A stretch of 16,964 nt of DNA from an uncultured Lachnobacterium sp. (GTDB lineage: Bacteria > Bacillota > Clostridia > Lachnospirales > Lachnospiraceae). Where the stretch lies: NCBI GenBank assembly GCA_900543445.1, contig UQRC01000043.1, positions 1-16,964 on the forward strand. The letters run 5' to 3'. The translations under genes and the position numbers were made by a program. Shown one piece after another: positions 1 through 7,288 of this stretch; position 1 is the first letter of the stretch, and each line of letters begins with the position of its first letter. Below the pieces are notes generated by a model, which saw nothing but the letters and a program-made list of their open reading frames with translations, was not told the origin of the DNA and did no database searches.

Positions 1-175
1 GCGGACGTTTCTTTTCCATCATCTTGAGCTTACCCGGAAAGAATTCAGGGTCAGCAAAGTCATCAATCATATGCCAGCGTTTCACATTATTGCGGGCATA
101 GCAATATGCACACCCCACTGTACATCCGATGACGATATTCATGTTTTGAATCTGATCTTTGATACAAATACTCAT
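1..175 (-). CDS. Radical-SAM-like protein (DUF5131/phage Gp37-Gp68 type), partial
   Basis: Only the first 58 codons are present; the gene runs off the left edge. The start is the ATG at 175-173, which overlaps the TGA stop of the upstream marR gene as ATGA, so the two are translationally coupled. The visible N-terminus contains a cysteine cluster, C-T-V-G-C-A-Y-C (CX3CX2C), near residues 18-25. This is the 4Fe-4S/SAM-binding motif of radical SAM enzymes. The following sequence (YARNNVKRWHMIDDFADPEFF) resembles the small DUF5131 (Gp37/Gp68) family, which carries the same cluster and whose biochemical role I do not know. The family assignment comes from memory of the pattern and only a third or less of the protein is visible, so it is a class-level call. 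Confidence 0.7.
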   Translation of the reverse strand, partial: MSICIKDQIQNMNIVIGCTVGCAYCYARNNVKRWHMIDDFADPEFFPGKLKMMEKKRP

Positions 176-609
176 GATTTCTGCCACTCCTCAAGATTCT
201 TTCTGATACGGTCGAGGCATTCCTCAAACTGGGTAATTTCTTCCTCCGAAAAACCTTTGTAGTAAATACTGCCCATTTTATCAGATACAGAATCGTATTC
301 GTCCTTTAAGGCATGTGCTTTTTCAGTCAGAAACAGGAGTGTTTTCCTTTTGTCCGTTTCAGACTGAACACGTCTTATCAGCCCTTGATTTTCCATTCTT
401 TCCAGCATCGTAGTAAGAGAAGTTATCGCTAATCCACATTTAATCGAGAGTGACCTGATTGAGATTCCATCTTCCTGCCACAGTACATAAAGAATACGCC
501 CTTGGGCTCCGTTAAACGCATCAATATTCTTTTCGCTGAGAATCTTCTCAAAGATTCGATCTCCAAGTTGTTTTATTTTGGTAACAAGAAATCCGCCATT
601 CATTTTCAC
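172..609 (-). CDS. MarR-family transcriptional regulator
   Basis: A 145-residue protein of normal MarR length. The winged helix-turn-helix spans about residues 35-97, with a recognition-helix segment around 60-75 and a wing with the D-x-R pattern (TDKRKT, 85-90). Helices at both ends would form the dimer interface. Two starts are possible. GTG at 609 lies 7 nt after AGGAG (617-621), whereas the ATG at 603 is 13 nt away, so GTG is favoured. The stop overlaps the start of the downstream radical-SAM-like gene. A consensus promoter and a long inverted repeat lie directly upstream and suggest autorepression. The family usually senses small phenolic or oxidising ligands or metals; the ligand here is unknown. 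Its most likely targets are itself and the coupled downstream gene. Confidence 0.9.
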   Translation of the reverse strand: MKMNGGFLVTKIKQLGDRIFEKILSEKNIDAFNGAQGRILYVLWQEDGISIRSLSIKCGLAITSLTTMLERMENQGLIRRVQSETDKRKTLLFLTEKAHALKDEYDSVSDKMGSIYYKGFSEEEITQFEECLDRIRKNLEEWQKS

Positions 610-612
610 ACA

Positions 613-659
613 AAAACTCCTATATAGTATTTTATCAAATAATACTATATAGGAGTTTT
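613..659. promoter_or_regulatory. Probable MarR operator: 19-bp perfect inverted repeat
   Basis: Arms 613-631 and 641-659 are exact reverse complements (core CTCCTATATAGTATT and its complement) separated by 9 nt. Each arm contains the 8-bp palindrome CTATATAG, so there may be two dimer sites. One arm lies between the -35 and -10 boxes and the other covers the start of the transcript, including the ribosome binding site. If transcribed, only the downstream arm is in the mRNA, so a DNA operator is a better explanation than an RNA hairpin. Confidence 0.75.
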
Positions 660-667
660 ACTGTCAA
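639..667 (-). promoter_or_regulatory. SigA-type promoter of the marR operon
   Basis: On the minus strand TTGACA (667-662) is followed after exactly 17 nt by TATTAT (644-639), an almost perfect SigA promoter. Transcription would start near 632, about 23 nt before the marR GTG codon. The spacer lies inside one arm of the inverted repeat at 613-659, and the other arm starts just downstream of the predicted start site, so bound repressor would block polymerase. Confidence 0.8.
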
Positions 668-814
668 CAGTTTGTATGTCTAAGTAGAAGTAAATTCCGA
701 TTTTTTGATTTCTTATAAGGTATCATACTTCACTCTCTATTACAATAATTACACTGTTTCTCCCTTTTCTATACCATAGCAATATGCTTCATTGTAATCC
801 CCCTTTTATGGCAC

Positions 815-849
815 AAAAAAGCAACCGGAACATCTCTGCTTCGATTGCC
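815..849 (-). terminator. Rho-independent terminator of the rRNA methyltransferase gene
   Basis: On the minus strand GCAATCG (849-843) pairs with CGGTTGC (827-821), with one G-T wobble, around a 15-nt loop, followed by TTTTTT (820-815). It lies about 50 nt after the stop of the gene at 901. The rest of the 610-900 gap holds the marR promoter and operator and AT-rich sequence with no gene that I can support. Confidence 0.65.
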
Positions 850-900
850 ATAATAATATCATATCTTTTTTGTTTTACGATCATATCATCGTTAGTCCGC

Positions 901-2184
901 CTACTTCTCATCAACGACCTGGAAAACATAAAATTTTAAATAGTAAGACTCATCCGCCGCCCACAGAATCGGATGATCCGCTGCCTGTGTGCGGAATTCC
1001 ACCTGACGAAGTCTCTTATGGGTTGCCTTGGCTGCTTCCTTGACCGTCTTGGCAAGCAGTTCCTGCGTCATGAAATGGGAGCAGGAACAAGTAGCCAGAT
1101 AACCGCCATCCTTGACGAGCTTGAGGCCCTTCATGTTAATCTCACGATAACCCTTGATTGCATTCTTCGTCGCCTGACGGGACTTCGTGAAAGCCGGTGG
1201 ATCAAGGATGACCACATCATACTTTTCGCCAGCCGCTGCAAGCTTCGGAAGTTCAGCGAGCACATTTGCACAGCGAAAATGCACCGTATCCTCCAGATGA
1301 TTTAACTTTGCATTTGCCTCGGCCTGCTGCACGGCATACTCCGAGATGTCGAGTCCTGTCACCTCTGTCGCTCCTGCGATTCCCGCATTTAACGCAAACG
1401 TTCCCATATGCGTAAAGCAATCTAACACTTTCTTGTCTTTGCAAATGCGCTGCATCGCAAGACGATTGTACTTCTGATCCAGGAAAAAGCCTGTCTTCTG
1501 CCCATTGACCACATCGACCATATAATGGACGCCGTTCTCCACGATTTCGACATCCGTATCAAATTCCCCGCCAATAAAATCTTTGATTTTCGGCAATCCC
1601 TCTTTCTTGCGCTCATTTGCATCGCTTCGCTCATATACTCCACGAATCTTAATTCCATCCGAAAGAAGCGTTTCTTTTAATAAGGAAACAATCGTCTCCT
1701 TGAACTGCTCCATGCCAAGCGCAAGGCACTCTACAACCAGCACATCCGCATACTTGTCCACAACCAGTCCCGGCAGGAAATCCGCCTCTCCGAAGATGAC
1801 TCTGCAGCAATTTAAGTCCGGCCTACCCGTCGTTCCGATTCCCGGAATCGTCTTCTTTGCTTCATACACTCCAATCACACTGTCATTGCCGCCCGCCATC
1901 ACCTGCTTGCGGTAATCCCAGGCATTCTGCACACGCATCCGCAGGAACTCCGTATCAATCTCCTGATCGGCGTGCCGCGTCATCATGCGTATGCGGATCT
2001 TGGAATTCTGATTGATGAAGCCTTTGCCCATCGGATATCCGTCAAAATCGTGCACCGTCACAATATCTCCGTTCGTGAACGTACCAACGATTGTATCGAT
2101 CTCATTATCGAAGATCCACGCACCACCGGCCTTGATTGTGCGACCCTCGCCCTTTTTCAAAGTTACGATTGTATGATTCTGCAT
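901..2184 (-). CDS. rlmI: Class I SAM-dependent rRNA methyltransferase, RlmI-like
   Basis: A 427-residue protein with the two-part layout of the RlmI (YccW) family, which methylates C5 of a cytosine in 23S rRNA. An N-terminal PUA-like RNA-binding domain spans about residues 1-75. The Rossmann methyltransferase domain has GQKTGFFLDQ (228-237), a SAM-binding VLDCFTHMGTFAL (253-265), an acidic GLDIS (277-281), the LDPPAF motif (327-332) and a cysteine-containing CSCS (366-369) that fits a C5-cytosine methyltransferase. About 30 residues at 96-125 (MAGGNDSV...) look like an insertion relative to the E. coli protein of about 396 residues. GGGAG sits 8 nt before the ATG. It is a single-gene unit divergent from the CoA-transferase gene. 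The exact target base in this organism is inferred from the family. Confidence 0.88.
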   Translation of the reverse strand: MQNHTIVTLKKGEGRTIKAGGAWIFDNEIDTIVGTFTNGDIVTVHDFDGYPMGKGFINQNSKIRIRMMTRHADQEIDTEFLRMRVQNAWDYRKQVMAGGNDSVIGVYEAKKTIPGIGTTGRPDLNCCRVIFGEADFLPGLVVDKYADVLVVECLALGMEQFKETIVSLLKETLLSDGIKIRGVYERSDANERKKEGLPKIKDFIGGEFDTDVEIVENGVHYMVDVVNGQKTGFFLDQKYNRLAMQRICKDKKVLDCFTHMGTFALNAGIAGATEVTGLDISEYAVQQAEANAKLNHLEDTVHFRCANVLAELPKLAAAGEKYDVVILDPPAFTKSRQATKNAIKGYREINMKGLKLVKDGGYLATCSCSHFMTQELLAKTVKEAAKATHKRLRQVEFRTQAADHPILWAADESYYLKFYVFQVVDEK

Positions 2185-2251
2185 CTGTTTTCTCCCTTAG
2201 CTTTTCTATTTCTTTTTGCGATATTTTGGATCAATTCCTATCGTGTAGACT

Positions 2252-2282
2252 ATCATAGCCTTTCTTCGTTATGCAATGTCAA
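2252..2282 (-). promoter_or_regulatory. Candidate promoter of the rRNA methyltransferase gene
   Basis: On the minus strand TTGACA (2282-2277) and TATGAT (2257-2252) are separated by 19 nt, longer than the preferred 17. The boxes themselves are close to consensus and lie 70-100 nt before the ATG. This is a moderate call because of the spacing. Confidence 0.45.
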
Positions 2283-2337
2283 TTCTGTATCCCATCGAAA
2301 TCCACATTTCTCTGTGTTACCATTCCTCGCTCCATAA

Positions 2338-2497
2338 AAATGTAGCGAAGAATTGACTTCCCCATCTTATACTTTGTGAATTTCTTGCAGTCTAGAGACT
2401 GTTAGAATTTTGTTTGCGCTCAGCAATTCCCGTACACGGAAGTACGGGAAAGGTGGCATTTCGCCTAGATGGGGAAGCCAATTCGTCTACCACATTT
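2338..2497. repeat. Multibranched inverted-repeat element of unknown type
   Basis: Long arms 2350-2367 and 2467-2484 match at 17 of 18 positions, and outer segments 2338-2343 and 2492-2497 (AAATGT/ACATTT) also pair. Inside are four hairpins: 2388-2401 (CAGTC-TAGA-GACTG), 2414-2426 (TTGC/GCAA), 2427-2450 (TTCCCGTAC/GTACGGGAA, 9 bp) and 2451-2466 (5 bp with one wobble). The last three abut each other and the closing helix with no unpaired base. It fits either a folded RNA or a small non-autonomous (MITE-like) element with terminal inverted repeats; no flanking target duplication is obvious. It occupies the middle of the 452-bp gap 2185-2636, which otherwise holds only the two divergent promoters. 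Confidence 0.6.
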
Positions 2498-2546
2498 CTA
2501 ATGATGAGTGTAACACAGAAAAATAAGGATTTCCAGCACTCCCCAT

Positions 2547-2574
2547 TGTTTTTGAGAATCAAAAATGGTATAAT
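2547..2574 (+). promoter_or_regulatory. Extended -10 promoter of the CoA-transferase gene
   Basis: TGGTATAAT (2566-2574) is a perfect -10 box with the extended TGn element, and a weak -35 (TTGTTT, 2547-2552) lies 16 nt upstream. Transcription would begin near 2581, giving a leader of about 55 nt. The extended -10 compensates for the poor -35 and is consistent with a highly expressed gene. Confidence 0.7.
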
Positions 2575-2591
2575 GTTGTTAAATTATTAAC

Positions 2592-2607
2592 GAAGTAAAG
2601 TTACTTC
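2592..2607. promoter_or_regulatory. Short dyad in the CoA-transferase leader
   Basis: GAAGTAA and TTACTTC are perfect 7-bp inverted repeats separated by only 2 nt. The loop is too small for a good RNA hairpin, so a protein-binding site just downstream of the transcription start is the likelier use. No regulator can be named. Confidence 0.35.
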
Positions 2608-2636
2608 ACTTTAAGACAAATAAGGAGGTCTTACGA

Positions 2637-3977
2637 ATGGATTTTTCAGAGGAATACAGACAGAAACTGGTTTCTGCTGATGAAGCTGTCAAAGTGATCA
2701 AATCCGGTGACTGGGTTGATTACGGCTGGTGTACCAATACCGTAGACGCTTTGGATAAGGCGCTTGCGAAGCGTACTGATGAATTGAAGAACGTGAATTT
2801 ACGTGGTGGTATTTTACTTAAACCACTTGCAGTGTTTGATCGTGAAGATGCCGGTGAGCATTTTACATGGAACTCTTGGCATATGGGTGGATACGAGCGT
2901 AAGCTGATCAATCGTGGATGCGCATACTACTCACCGATCCGCTACTCTGAGCTTCCTCGCTACTACCGTGAGCTGGATTGCCCGGACGATGTTGCTATGT
3001 TTCAGGTTGCTCCGATGGATAAGCACGGATACTTTAACTTTGGACCGAGTGCTTCTCATCTCGGTGCAATGTGTGAGACAGCAAAATACATTATCGTTGA
3101 AGTAAATGAGAATATGCCTCGCTGCCTCGGTGGAACCGAGAACGGTGTACATATCTCTCAGGTTAACGCGATCGTAGAGGGCGAGAACCCGCCAATCGGT
3201 GAGCTCGGTGGTGGCGGAGCTGCAACAGAGGTCGATAAGACCGTTGCACGTCTGATCGTAGACCAGATTCCGAACGGTGCCTGCTTACAGCTTGGTATCG
3301 GTGGTATGCCAAATGCCGTTGGTTCTCTGATCGCAGAATCCGACTTAAAAGACCTCGGTGTACATACAGAGATGTACGTCGACGCATTCGTTGATATTGC
3401 TAAGGCTGGCAAGATCACTGGTGCGCACAAGAACATCGACCGTTACCGCCAGGTATATGGTTTCGGTGCCGGAACCAAGAAGATGTATGACTATCTGGAT
3501 GAGAATCCTGAGCTTATGAGTGCTCCGGTAAGTTATACCAACGATATCCGTTCCATCGCTGCTTTGGATAACTTCATCTCAATCAACAACTGTGTGGATA
3601 TCGACCTCTTCGGTCAGGTAAGTTCCGAGTCTTCCGGAACCAAGCACATCAGTGGTGCCGGCGGACAGCTTGACTTTGTTTTAGGTGCTTATCTCTCAAA
3701 TGGTGGTAAGAGCTTTATCTGCTGCTCTTCAACCTTTACCGACAAGCAGGGTGTGATGCATTCCAGAATCCGTCCGACACTTGCAGAGGGATCCATCGTT
3801 ACGGATACCCGTGCCAATACGCACTATGTTGTTACCGAGTACGGTATGGTCAATGTGAAGGGATTATCCTCCTGGCAGAAGGCTGAAGCACTCATCTCCA
3901 TCGCACATCCGGACTTCCGTGATGACCTCATCAAGGAAGCTGAGAAAATGCATATTTGGAGACGCTCGAACAAGTAG
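2637..3977 (+). CDS. but: Butyryl-CoA:acetate CoA-transferase
   Basis: A 446-residue acetyl-CoA hydrolase/transferase-family protein, the usual length of the butyryl-CoA:acetate and 4-hydroxybutyrate CoA-transferases. It would move CoA from butyryl-CoA to acetate, releasing butyrate in the cytoplasm, the last step of butyrate formation in many gut Clostridia. Visible landmarks are the glycine-rich [13 protein letters not shown] (about 189-201), the CoA-site [11 protein letters not shown] (219-229) and HTEMYVDA (243-250). Glu245 in the last is the probable catalytic glutamate that forms the CoA thioester, equivalent to Glu238 of the Clostridium aminobutyricum enzyme. The C-terminal half carries the [14 protein letters not shown] and YGMVNVKG segments typical of the family. 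GGAGG lies 10 nt before the ATG. It stands alone, with its own promoter and terminator. A related enzyme with 4-hydroxybutyryl or propionyl specificity cannot be excluded from sequence alone, but the sequence strongly recalls Roseburia but. Confidence 0.87.
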   Translation: MDFSEEYRQKLVSADEAVKVIKSGDWVDYGWCTNTVDALDKALAKRTDELKNVNLRGGILLKPLAVFDREDAGEHFTWNSWHMGGYERKLINRGCAYYSPIRYSELPRYYRELDCPDDVAMFQVAPMDKHGYFNFGPSASHLGAMCETAKYIIVEVNENMPRCLGGTENGVHISQVNAIVEGENPPIGELGGGGAATEVDKTVARLIVDQIPNGACLQLGIGGMPNAVGSLIAESDLKDLGVHTEMYVDAFVDIAKAGKITGAHKNIDRYRQVYGFGAGTKKMYDYLDENPELMSAPVSYTNDIRSIAALDNFISINNCVDIDLFGQVSSESSGTKHISGAGGQLDFVLGAYLSNGGKSFICCSSTFTDKQGVMHSRIRPTLAEGSIVTDTRANTHYVVTEYGMVNVKGLSSWQKAEALISIAHPDFRDDLIKEAEKMHIWRRSNK

Positions 3978-4011
3978 TCACAGTTTGTTCACAATTTATT
4001 CATATTGCATT

Positions 4012-4039
4012 AAAACCCCAACTTTGTTGGGGTTTTTTT
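4012..4039 (+). terminator. Rho-independent terminator after the CoA-transferase gene
   Basis: AAAACCCCAAC (4012-4022) pairs perfectly with GTTGGGGTTTT (4026-4036) around a TTT loop, and the T-run continues to 4039. It is 35 nt beyond the stop codon and separates the CoA-transferase unit from the next gene. Confidence 0.93.
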
Positions 4040-4053
4040 ATAAATTTTACCTC

Positions 4054-4082
4054 TTGCTTTTGTGCACTTTTTTGGGTAATGT
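4054..4082 (+). promoter_or_regulatory. Candidate promoter of the LtaS-like gene
   Basis: TTGCTT (4054-4059) and TAATGT (4077-4082) have 17-nt spacing, immediately after the upstream terminator and about 27 nt before the coding start. The boxes are only fair matches, but the terminator implies that a promoter must lie in this 69-nt gap. Confidence 0.45.
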
Positions 4083-4108
4083 ATATGTCGAGTTAGGAGG
4101 AGGTAAAA

Positions 4109-6250
4109 ATGAAGAAAATTTTACGTAACATCAAAGCAAAACTCTTTACTAAAGTAGAAAAACAACATTCAGAAGAATATCTTCGCAGAATCGCTTTTTT
4201 TAATAAATATTCCTTATTATTCCATGCACTGCTGTCTTGTGGCATCGTATTTGTGGTAGAGATTCTTTCGCGAAGGAACTTCTTATCCGCCTGTTCGTTT
4301 GTAGGCGGTCACACGGGTGCGTTCCTTTTTAACGCATTTATCGTGTTTGCATCACTTTCCCTGGTATATCTGTTCCGCAGGAGAGCATTCTTTCGAATTA
4401 TCATCAGCGGATTCTGGATCATCCTTGGAATTATCAATGGATGCATTCTCTCGAATCGTGTAACACCGTTCGGCTTTACCGATCTGAAATGTATCAATGA
4501 TCTGTTCGCGATGAACAATACGAACTATTTTACTGCAGAAGAAGCAACGATCGTTGTCATCGGATTAGGCCTTTTTGCTTTATTCTGCGCGGTTCTTTTT
4601 ATCAAGGGACCTCGTTATCAGGGAAGAATTCACAAGATTGTAGTTCTTGCATCAATCGTATCCGTGATGTTTATCGGACTTCCGGTTACTACATCCGCTG
4701 CACAGAATGCCAATGTTGTTGCAAGCTACTTTTCAAACATTGCGCAGGGTTATGAAAATTATGGATTTATCTATGGTTTCTCATCCAGCGTTGTGGATCG
4801 AGGCATGAGCAAACCGGATGATTACACCGAGGAACATGTTGCAGAGATTACGGACAAAGCAGAAAGCACGAAGCAGGAAACTACGGTAACAAAGGATGAC
4901 GCACCGAACATCATCTGCGTCCTTCTTGAGTCCTTCTGTGATCCGGACGAGATCAAGTTCCTTCATTATAATGATGATCCGATTCCAACCTTCCACAAGC
5001 TGGAGGAGAATTATTCTACCGGATACCTTACTGTACCGGTTGTCGGCGCAGGTACTGCCAATTCTGAGTTTGAAGTATTGACCGGAATGAGCATGCAGTA
5101 CTTCGGAACCGGAGAGTATCCTTATAAAACAATCTTAAAGAAGACGGATTGTGAAAGTACTGCTGCAGATCTTGCATCCATCGGATACGGTACACATGCA
5201 GTACATAACAACGGTGGTAACTTCTACAGCCGTGTGAACGCTTTTTCTATGATGGGATTTGATACCTTCACAAGTAAGGAATTAATGAACATCCAGACGT
5301 ATACACCAAACGGAAGCTGGGCAACCGATGACATTCTTGTCGATGAAACAATCAAGACATTGGATTCCACTCCAAATCAGCCGGATTTCACTTATACTAT
5401 TACGGTTGGTACACACGGTGATTACCCGAAGGAGCAGGTGATTGAAAATCCTAAGTACACTGCAAACGGTGCTTTCGACGAAGAGACAAGAAATCAGTGG
5501 ACTTACTACATTAACCAGTTAAACGAGGTCGATACTTTTATGGCTGACCTCATCGACAAGGTAAGCAAGCGCGATGAGAATACCGTGATCGTATTCTTCG
5601 GTGATCACCTCCCAACCATGGGACTTCAGGATTCCGATATGCGTTCCGGTGATATCTATAAGACAAAATATGTTACCTGGAACAACATGGGACTTGAGAA
5701 ACAGGATGCTGACCTCTATGCATACCAGCTGATGGCAAGCATCACGAATTCCGTTGGAATTCACGAGGGAACCATTCTTAACTACCATCAGACACAGATG
5801 AATTCTTCTGATTATCTTGATGGTCTTGAGAACCTCCAGTACGACATCCTCTACGGAGATCGTTACTGCTACAATGGTGAGGATAAATATCCTGCAACCG
5901 ATATTGTCATGGGAATTGATCCGGTTACCGTTGATAGCGCTACCAATTCCATCGGTGATTCCGAGGTTATCATCCGCGGATCGAACTTCACCAAGTGGAG
6001 TAAAGTATTTGTCAATGGAAGCAAGGTCAATACGATCTTCAGTGGTCCGAACTGTCTGATCATCAGCAAAGATGCCATCTCTGACGGAGATACACTTCAG
6101 GTAAATCAGATGGGATCCAACAATACGGTATTCCGTTCATCCAACACACTGACCTATTCCGATTCGGACGTGGTCGATACACAGGCTCCGGTTGACGGAA
6201 CGGAAGTTGACACAACTGCCGACACTCAGAACTCTGAGTCTGCCGAATAA
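4109..6250 (+). CDS. LtaS-like membrane phosphoglycerol transferase with C-terminal IPT/TIG-like domain
   Basis: A 713-residue polytopic membrane protein. About five hydrophobic segments occupy residues 36-200, followed by an extracellular sulfatase-fold domain of the lipoteichoic acid synthase family, which transfers glycerol phosphate from phosphatidylglycerol. Catalytic landmarks are all present: Glu274 in VLLESF, Thr316 in GAGTANSEF (the nucleophile), His436 in GTHGDYP, and Asp499-His500 in FFGDHLP for the metal site. Their spacing mirrors E255, T300 and D475-H476 of Staphylococcus aureus LtaS. Residues 600-685 (MGIDPVTVD...GSEVIIRGSNF...KVFVNGSKV) read as an immunoglobulin-like IPT/TIG domain, not part of standard LtaS, followed by an acidic Thr/Asp-rich tail. 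AGGAGG lies about 7 nt before the ATG. The substrate could be lipoteichoic acid or another glycerophosphate-decorated glycan; the class is firm, the product is not. Confidence 0.85.
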   Translation: MKKILRNIKAKLFTKVEKQHSEEYLRRIAFFNKYSLLFHALLSCGIVFVVEILSRRNFLSACSFVGGHTGAFLFNAFIVFASLSLVYLFRRRAFFRIIISGFWIILGIINGCILSNRVTPFGFTDLKCINDLFAMNNTNYFTAEEATIVVIGLGLFALFCAVLFIKGPRYQGRIHKIVVLASIVSVMFIGLPVTTSAAQNANVVASYFSNIAQGYENYGFIYGFSSSVVDRGMSKPDDYTEEHVAEITDKAESTKQETTVTKDDAPNIICVLLESFCDPDEIKFLHYNDDPIPTFHKLEENYSTGYLTVPVVGAGTANSEFEVLTGMSMQYFGTGEYPYKTILKKTDCESTAADLASIGYGTHAVHNNGGNFYSRVNAFSMMGFDTFTSKELMNIQTYTPNGSWATDDILVDETIKTLDSTPNQPDFTYTITVGTHGDYPKEQVIENPKYTANGAFDEETRNQWTYYINQLNEVDTFMADLIDKVSKRDENTVIVFFGDHLPTMGLQDSDMRSGDIYKTKYVTWNNMGLEKQDADLYAYQLMASITNSVGIHEGTILNYHQTQMNSSDYLDGLENLQYDILYGDRYCYNGEDKYPATDIVMGIDPVTVDSATNSIGDSEVIIRGSNFTKWSKVFVNGSKVNTIFSGPNCLIISKDAISDGDTLQVNQMGSNNTVFRSSNTLTYSDSDVVDTQAPVDGTEVDTTADTQNSESAE

Positions 6251-6317
6251 AATGCAATTTACTTGTTTTGATAGTTAATTAGATTATTGTGTCTGTGAAT
6301 AGAGGAATTTGCAGACA

Positions 6318-6351
6318 ACAAAAAAGATGTCCGATTGGACATCTTTTTTGT
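6318..6351. terminator. Bidirectional terminator between convergent genes
   Basis: A 15-bp perfect stem (6318-6332 with 6337-6351) with a GATT loop has six A on the left and six T on the right, so a GATGTCC/GGACATC stem followed by a T-run is formed on both strands. It serves the LtaS-like gene from the left and the Mrp gene from the right; the stop codons are 68 and 11 nt away. Confidence 0.93.
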
Positions 6352-6361
6352 TTGTCTTATA

Positions 6362-7204
6362 CTAGATATTTTTCAATACATTGACTGCTTCATCCAGATA
6401 ATTGTTCTCCATCTGATAGAACTCTCCGGCATCTGCCTTCTGGGCAAACGCAGGATCTAATGGAAGCTTACCAAGCACCTTCGTTCCAAGTGACGCTGCC
6501 GCCTCATCAATGTGGCTTTCACCAAAAAGCGAAATATGCTTGCCACAGTCCGGGCATTTCAGATAACTAAAGTTCTCCACAACACCAAGTACCGGTATAT
6601 GCATCATATTTGCCATGTTAAAGGCTTTCTTTACGATCATCTGAACTAATTCCTGTGGAGACGTTACAATGACGATTCCGTCCACTGGAAGCGACTGGAA
6701 TACGGTGAGCGGAACATCACCGGTTCCTGGCGGCATATCGACAAACAGATAATCAACATCGCCCCATACGGTTTCATTCCAGAACTGCTTGACCGCACCT
6801 GCGATCACCGGTCCTCTCCATACAACGGGAGCTTCTTCGTCTTCCATCAGAAGGTTGATGGAAACGATCTTAATTCCATCCGGAGTCTCATAAGGGTACA
6901 TTCCCCTCTCGTCTCCGACTAACTGACCATGTGCTCCGAACATCTTCGGAATAGATGGTCCTGTGATATCGGCATCTAAGATACCGACCTTATATCCAGC
7001 TTTGGCCATCTGTGCGGCAAGCGAAGCGGTAACAAAGGACTTACCGACGCCTCCTTTACCACTGACAACTCCAATGACATGTTTTACATCGGAATATGCA
7101 TTCATTGGCTCCTGCATACTCTGTGGATTCTGCTTACTCGGGCATCCGTCGCAGCTTTCTCTGCTGCAGGAAGATGCACCACTACAATTTGCATTCTCCG
7201 GCAT
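6362..7204 (-). CDS. mrp: Mrp/NBP35-family Fe-S carrier P-loop ATPase
   Basis: A 280-residue cytoplasmic ATPase that binds and hands over 4Fe-4S clusters to apoproteins (Mrp/ApbC/NBP35 family). The deviant Walker A motif GKGGVGKS is at residues 49-56, followed by DADITGPS (78-85) and the DMPPGTGD motif (156-163). A CPDC pair (Cys217, Cys220) near the C-terminus is the bridging cluster ligand of the dimer. The N-terminus has four cysteines (7, 13, 18 and 21), resembling the extra N-terminal cluster site of eukaryotic NBP35 rather than plain bacterial Mrp. The ATG at 7204 is chosen because AAGGAG (7214-7219) precedes it properly; an upstream in-frame TTG at 7225 would place that site inside the gene. 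It lies 84 nt after the signal peptidase gene, may have its own promoter, and ends at the bidirectional terminator. Confidence 0.9.
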   Translation of the reverse strand: MPENANCSGASSCSRESCDGCPSKQNPQSMQEPMNAYSDVKHVIGVVSGKGGVGKSFVTASLAAQMAKAGYKVGILDADITGPSIPKMFGAHGQLVGDERGMYPYETPDGIKIVSINLLMEDEEAPVVWRGPVIAGAVKQFWNETVWGDVDYLFVDMPPGTGDVPLTVFQSLPVDGIVIVTSPQELVQMIVKKAFNMANMMHIPVLGVVENFSYLKCPDCGKHISLFGESHIDEAAASLGTKVLGKLPLDPAFAQKADAGEFYQMENNYLDEAVNVLKNI

Positions 7205-7237
7205 TTTTACTTCTCTCCTTTTCAATTTCTATTCTAT

Positions 7238-7265
7238 ATGATAAGTTCCCTCCACGCATTCGCAA
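7238..7265 (-). promoter_or_regulatory. Possible promoter of mrp
   Basis: On the minus strand TTGCGA (7265-7260) and TATCAT (7243-7238) are 16 nt apart, in the 84-nt gap between the signal peptidase gene and mrp. No terminator is visible in the gap, so read-through from the upstream operon is equally possible. Confidence 0.3.
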
Positions 7266-7288
7266 AACGGAACCTAATAGTCACCTTG

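Noticed and set aside
2414..2484. tRNA-like cloverleaf in the structured intergenic element
   Set aside because: The closing helix is far longer than 7 bp, there is no T-arm TTC sequence, and stem lengths do not match a tRNA.
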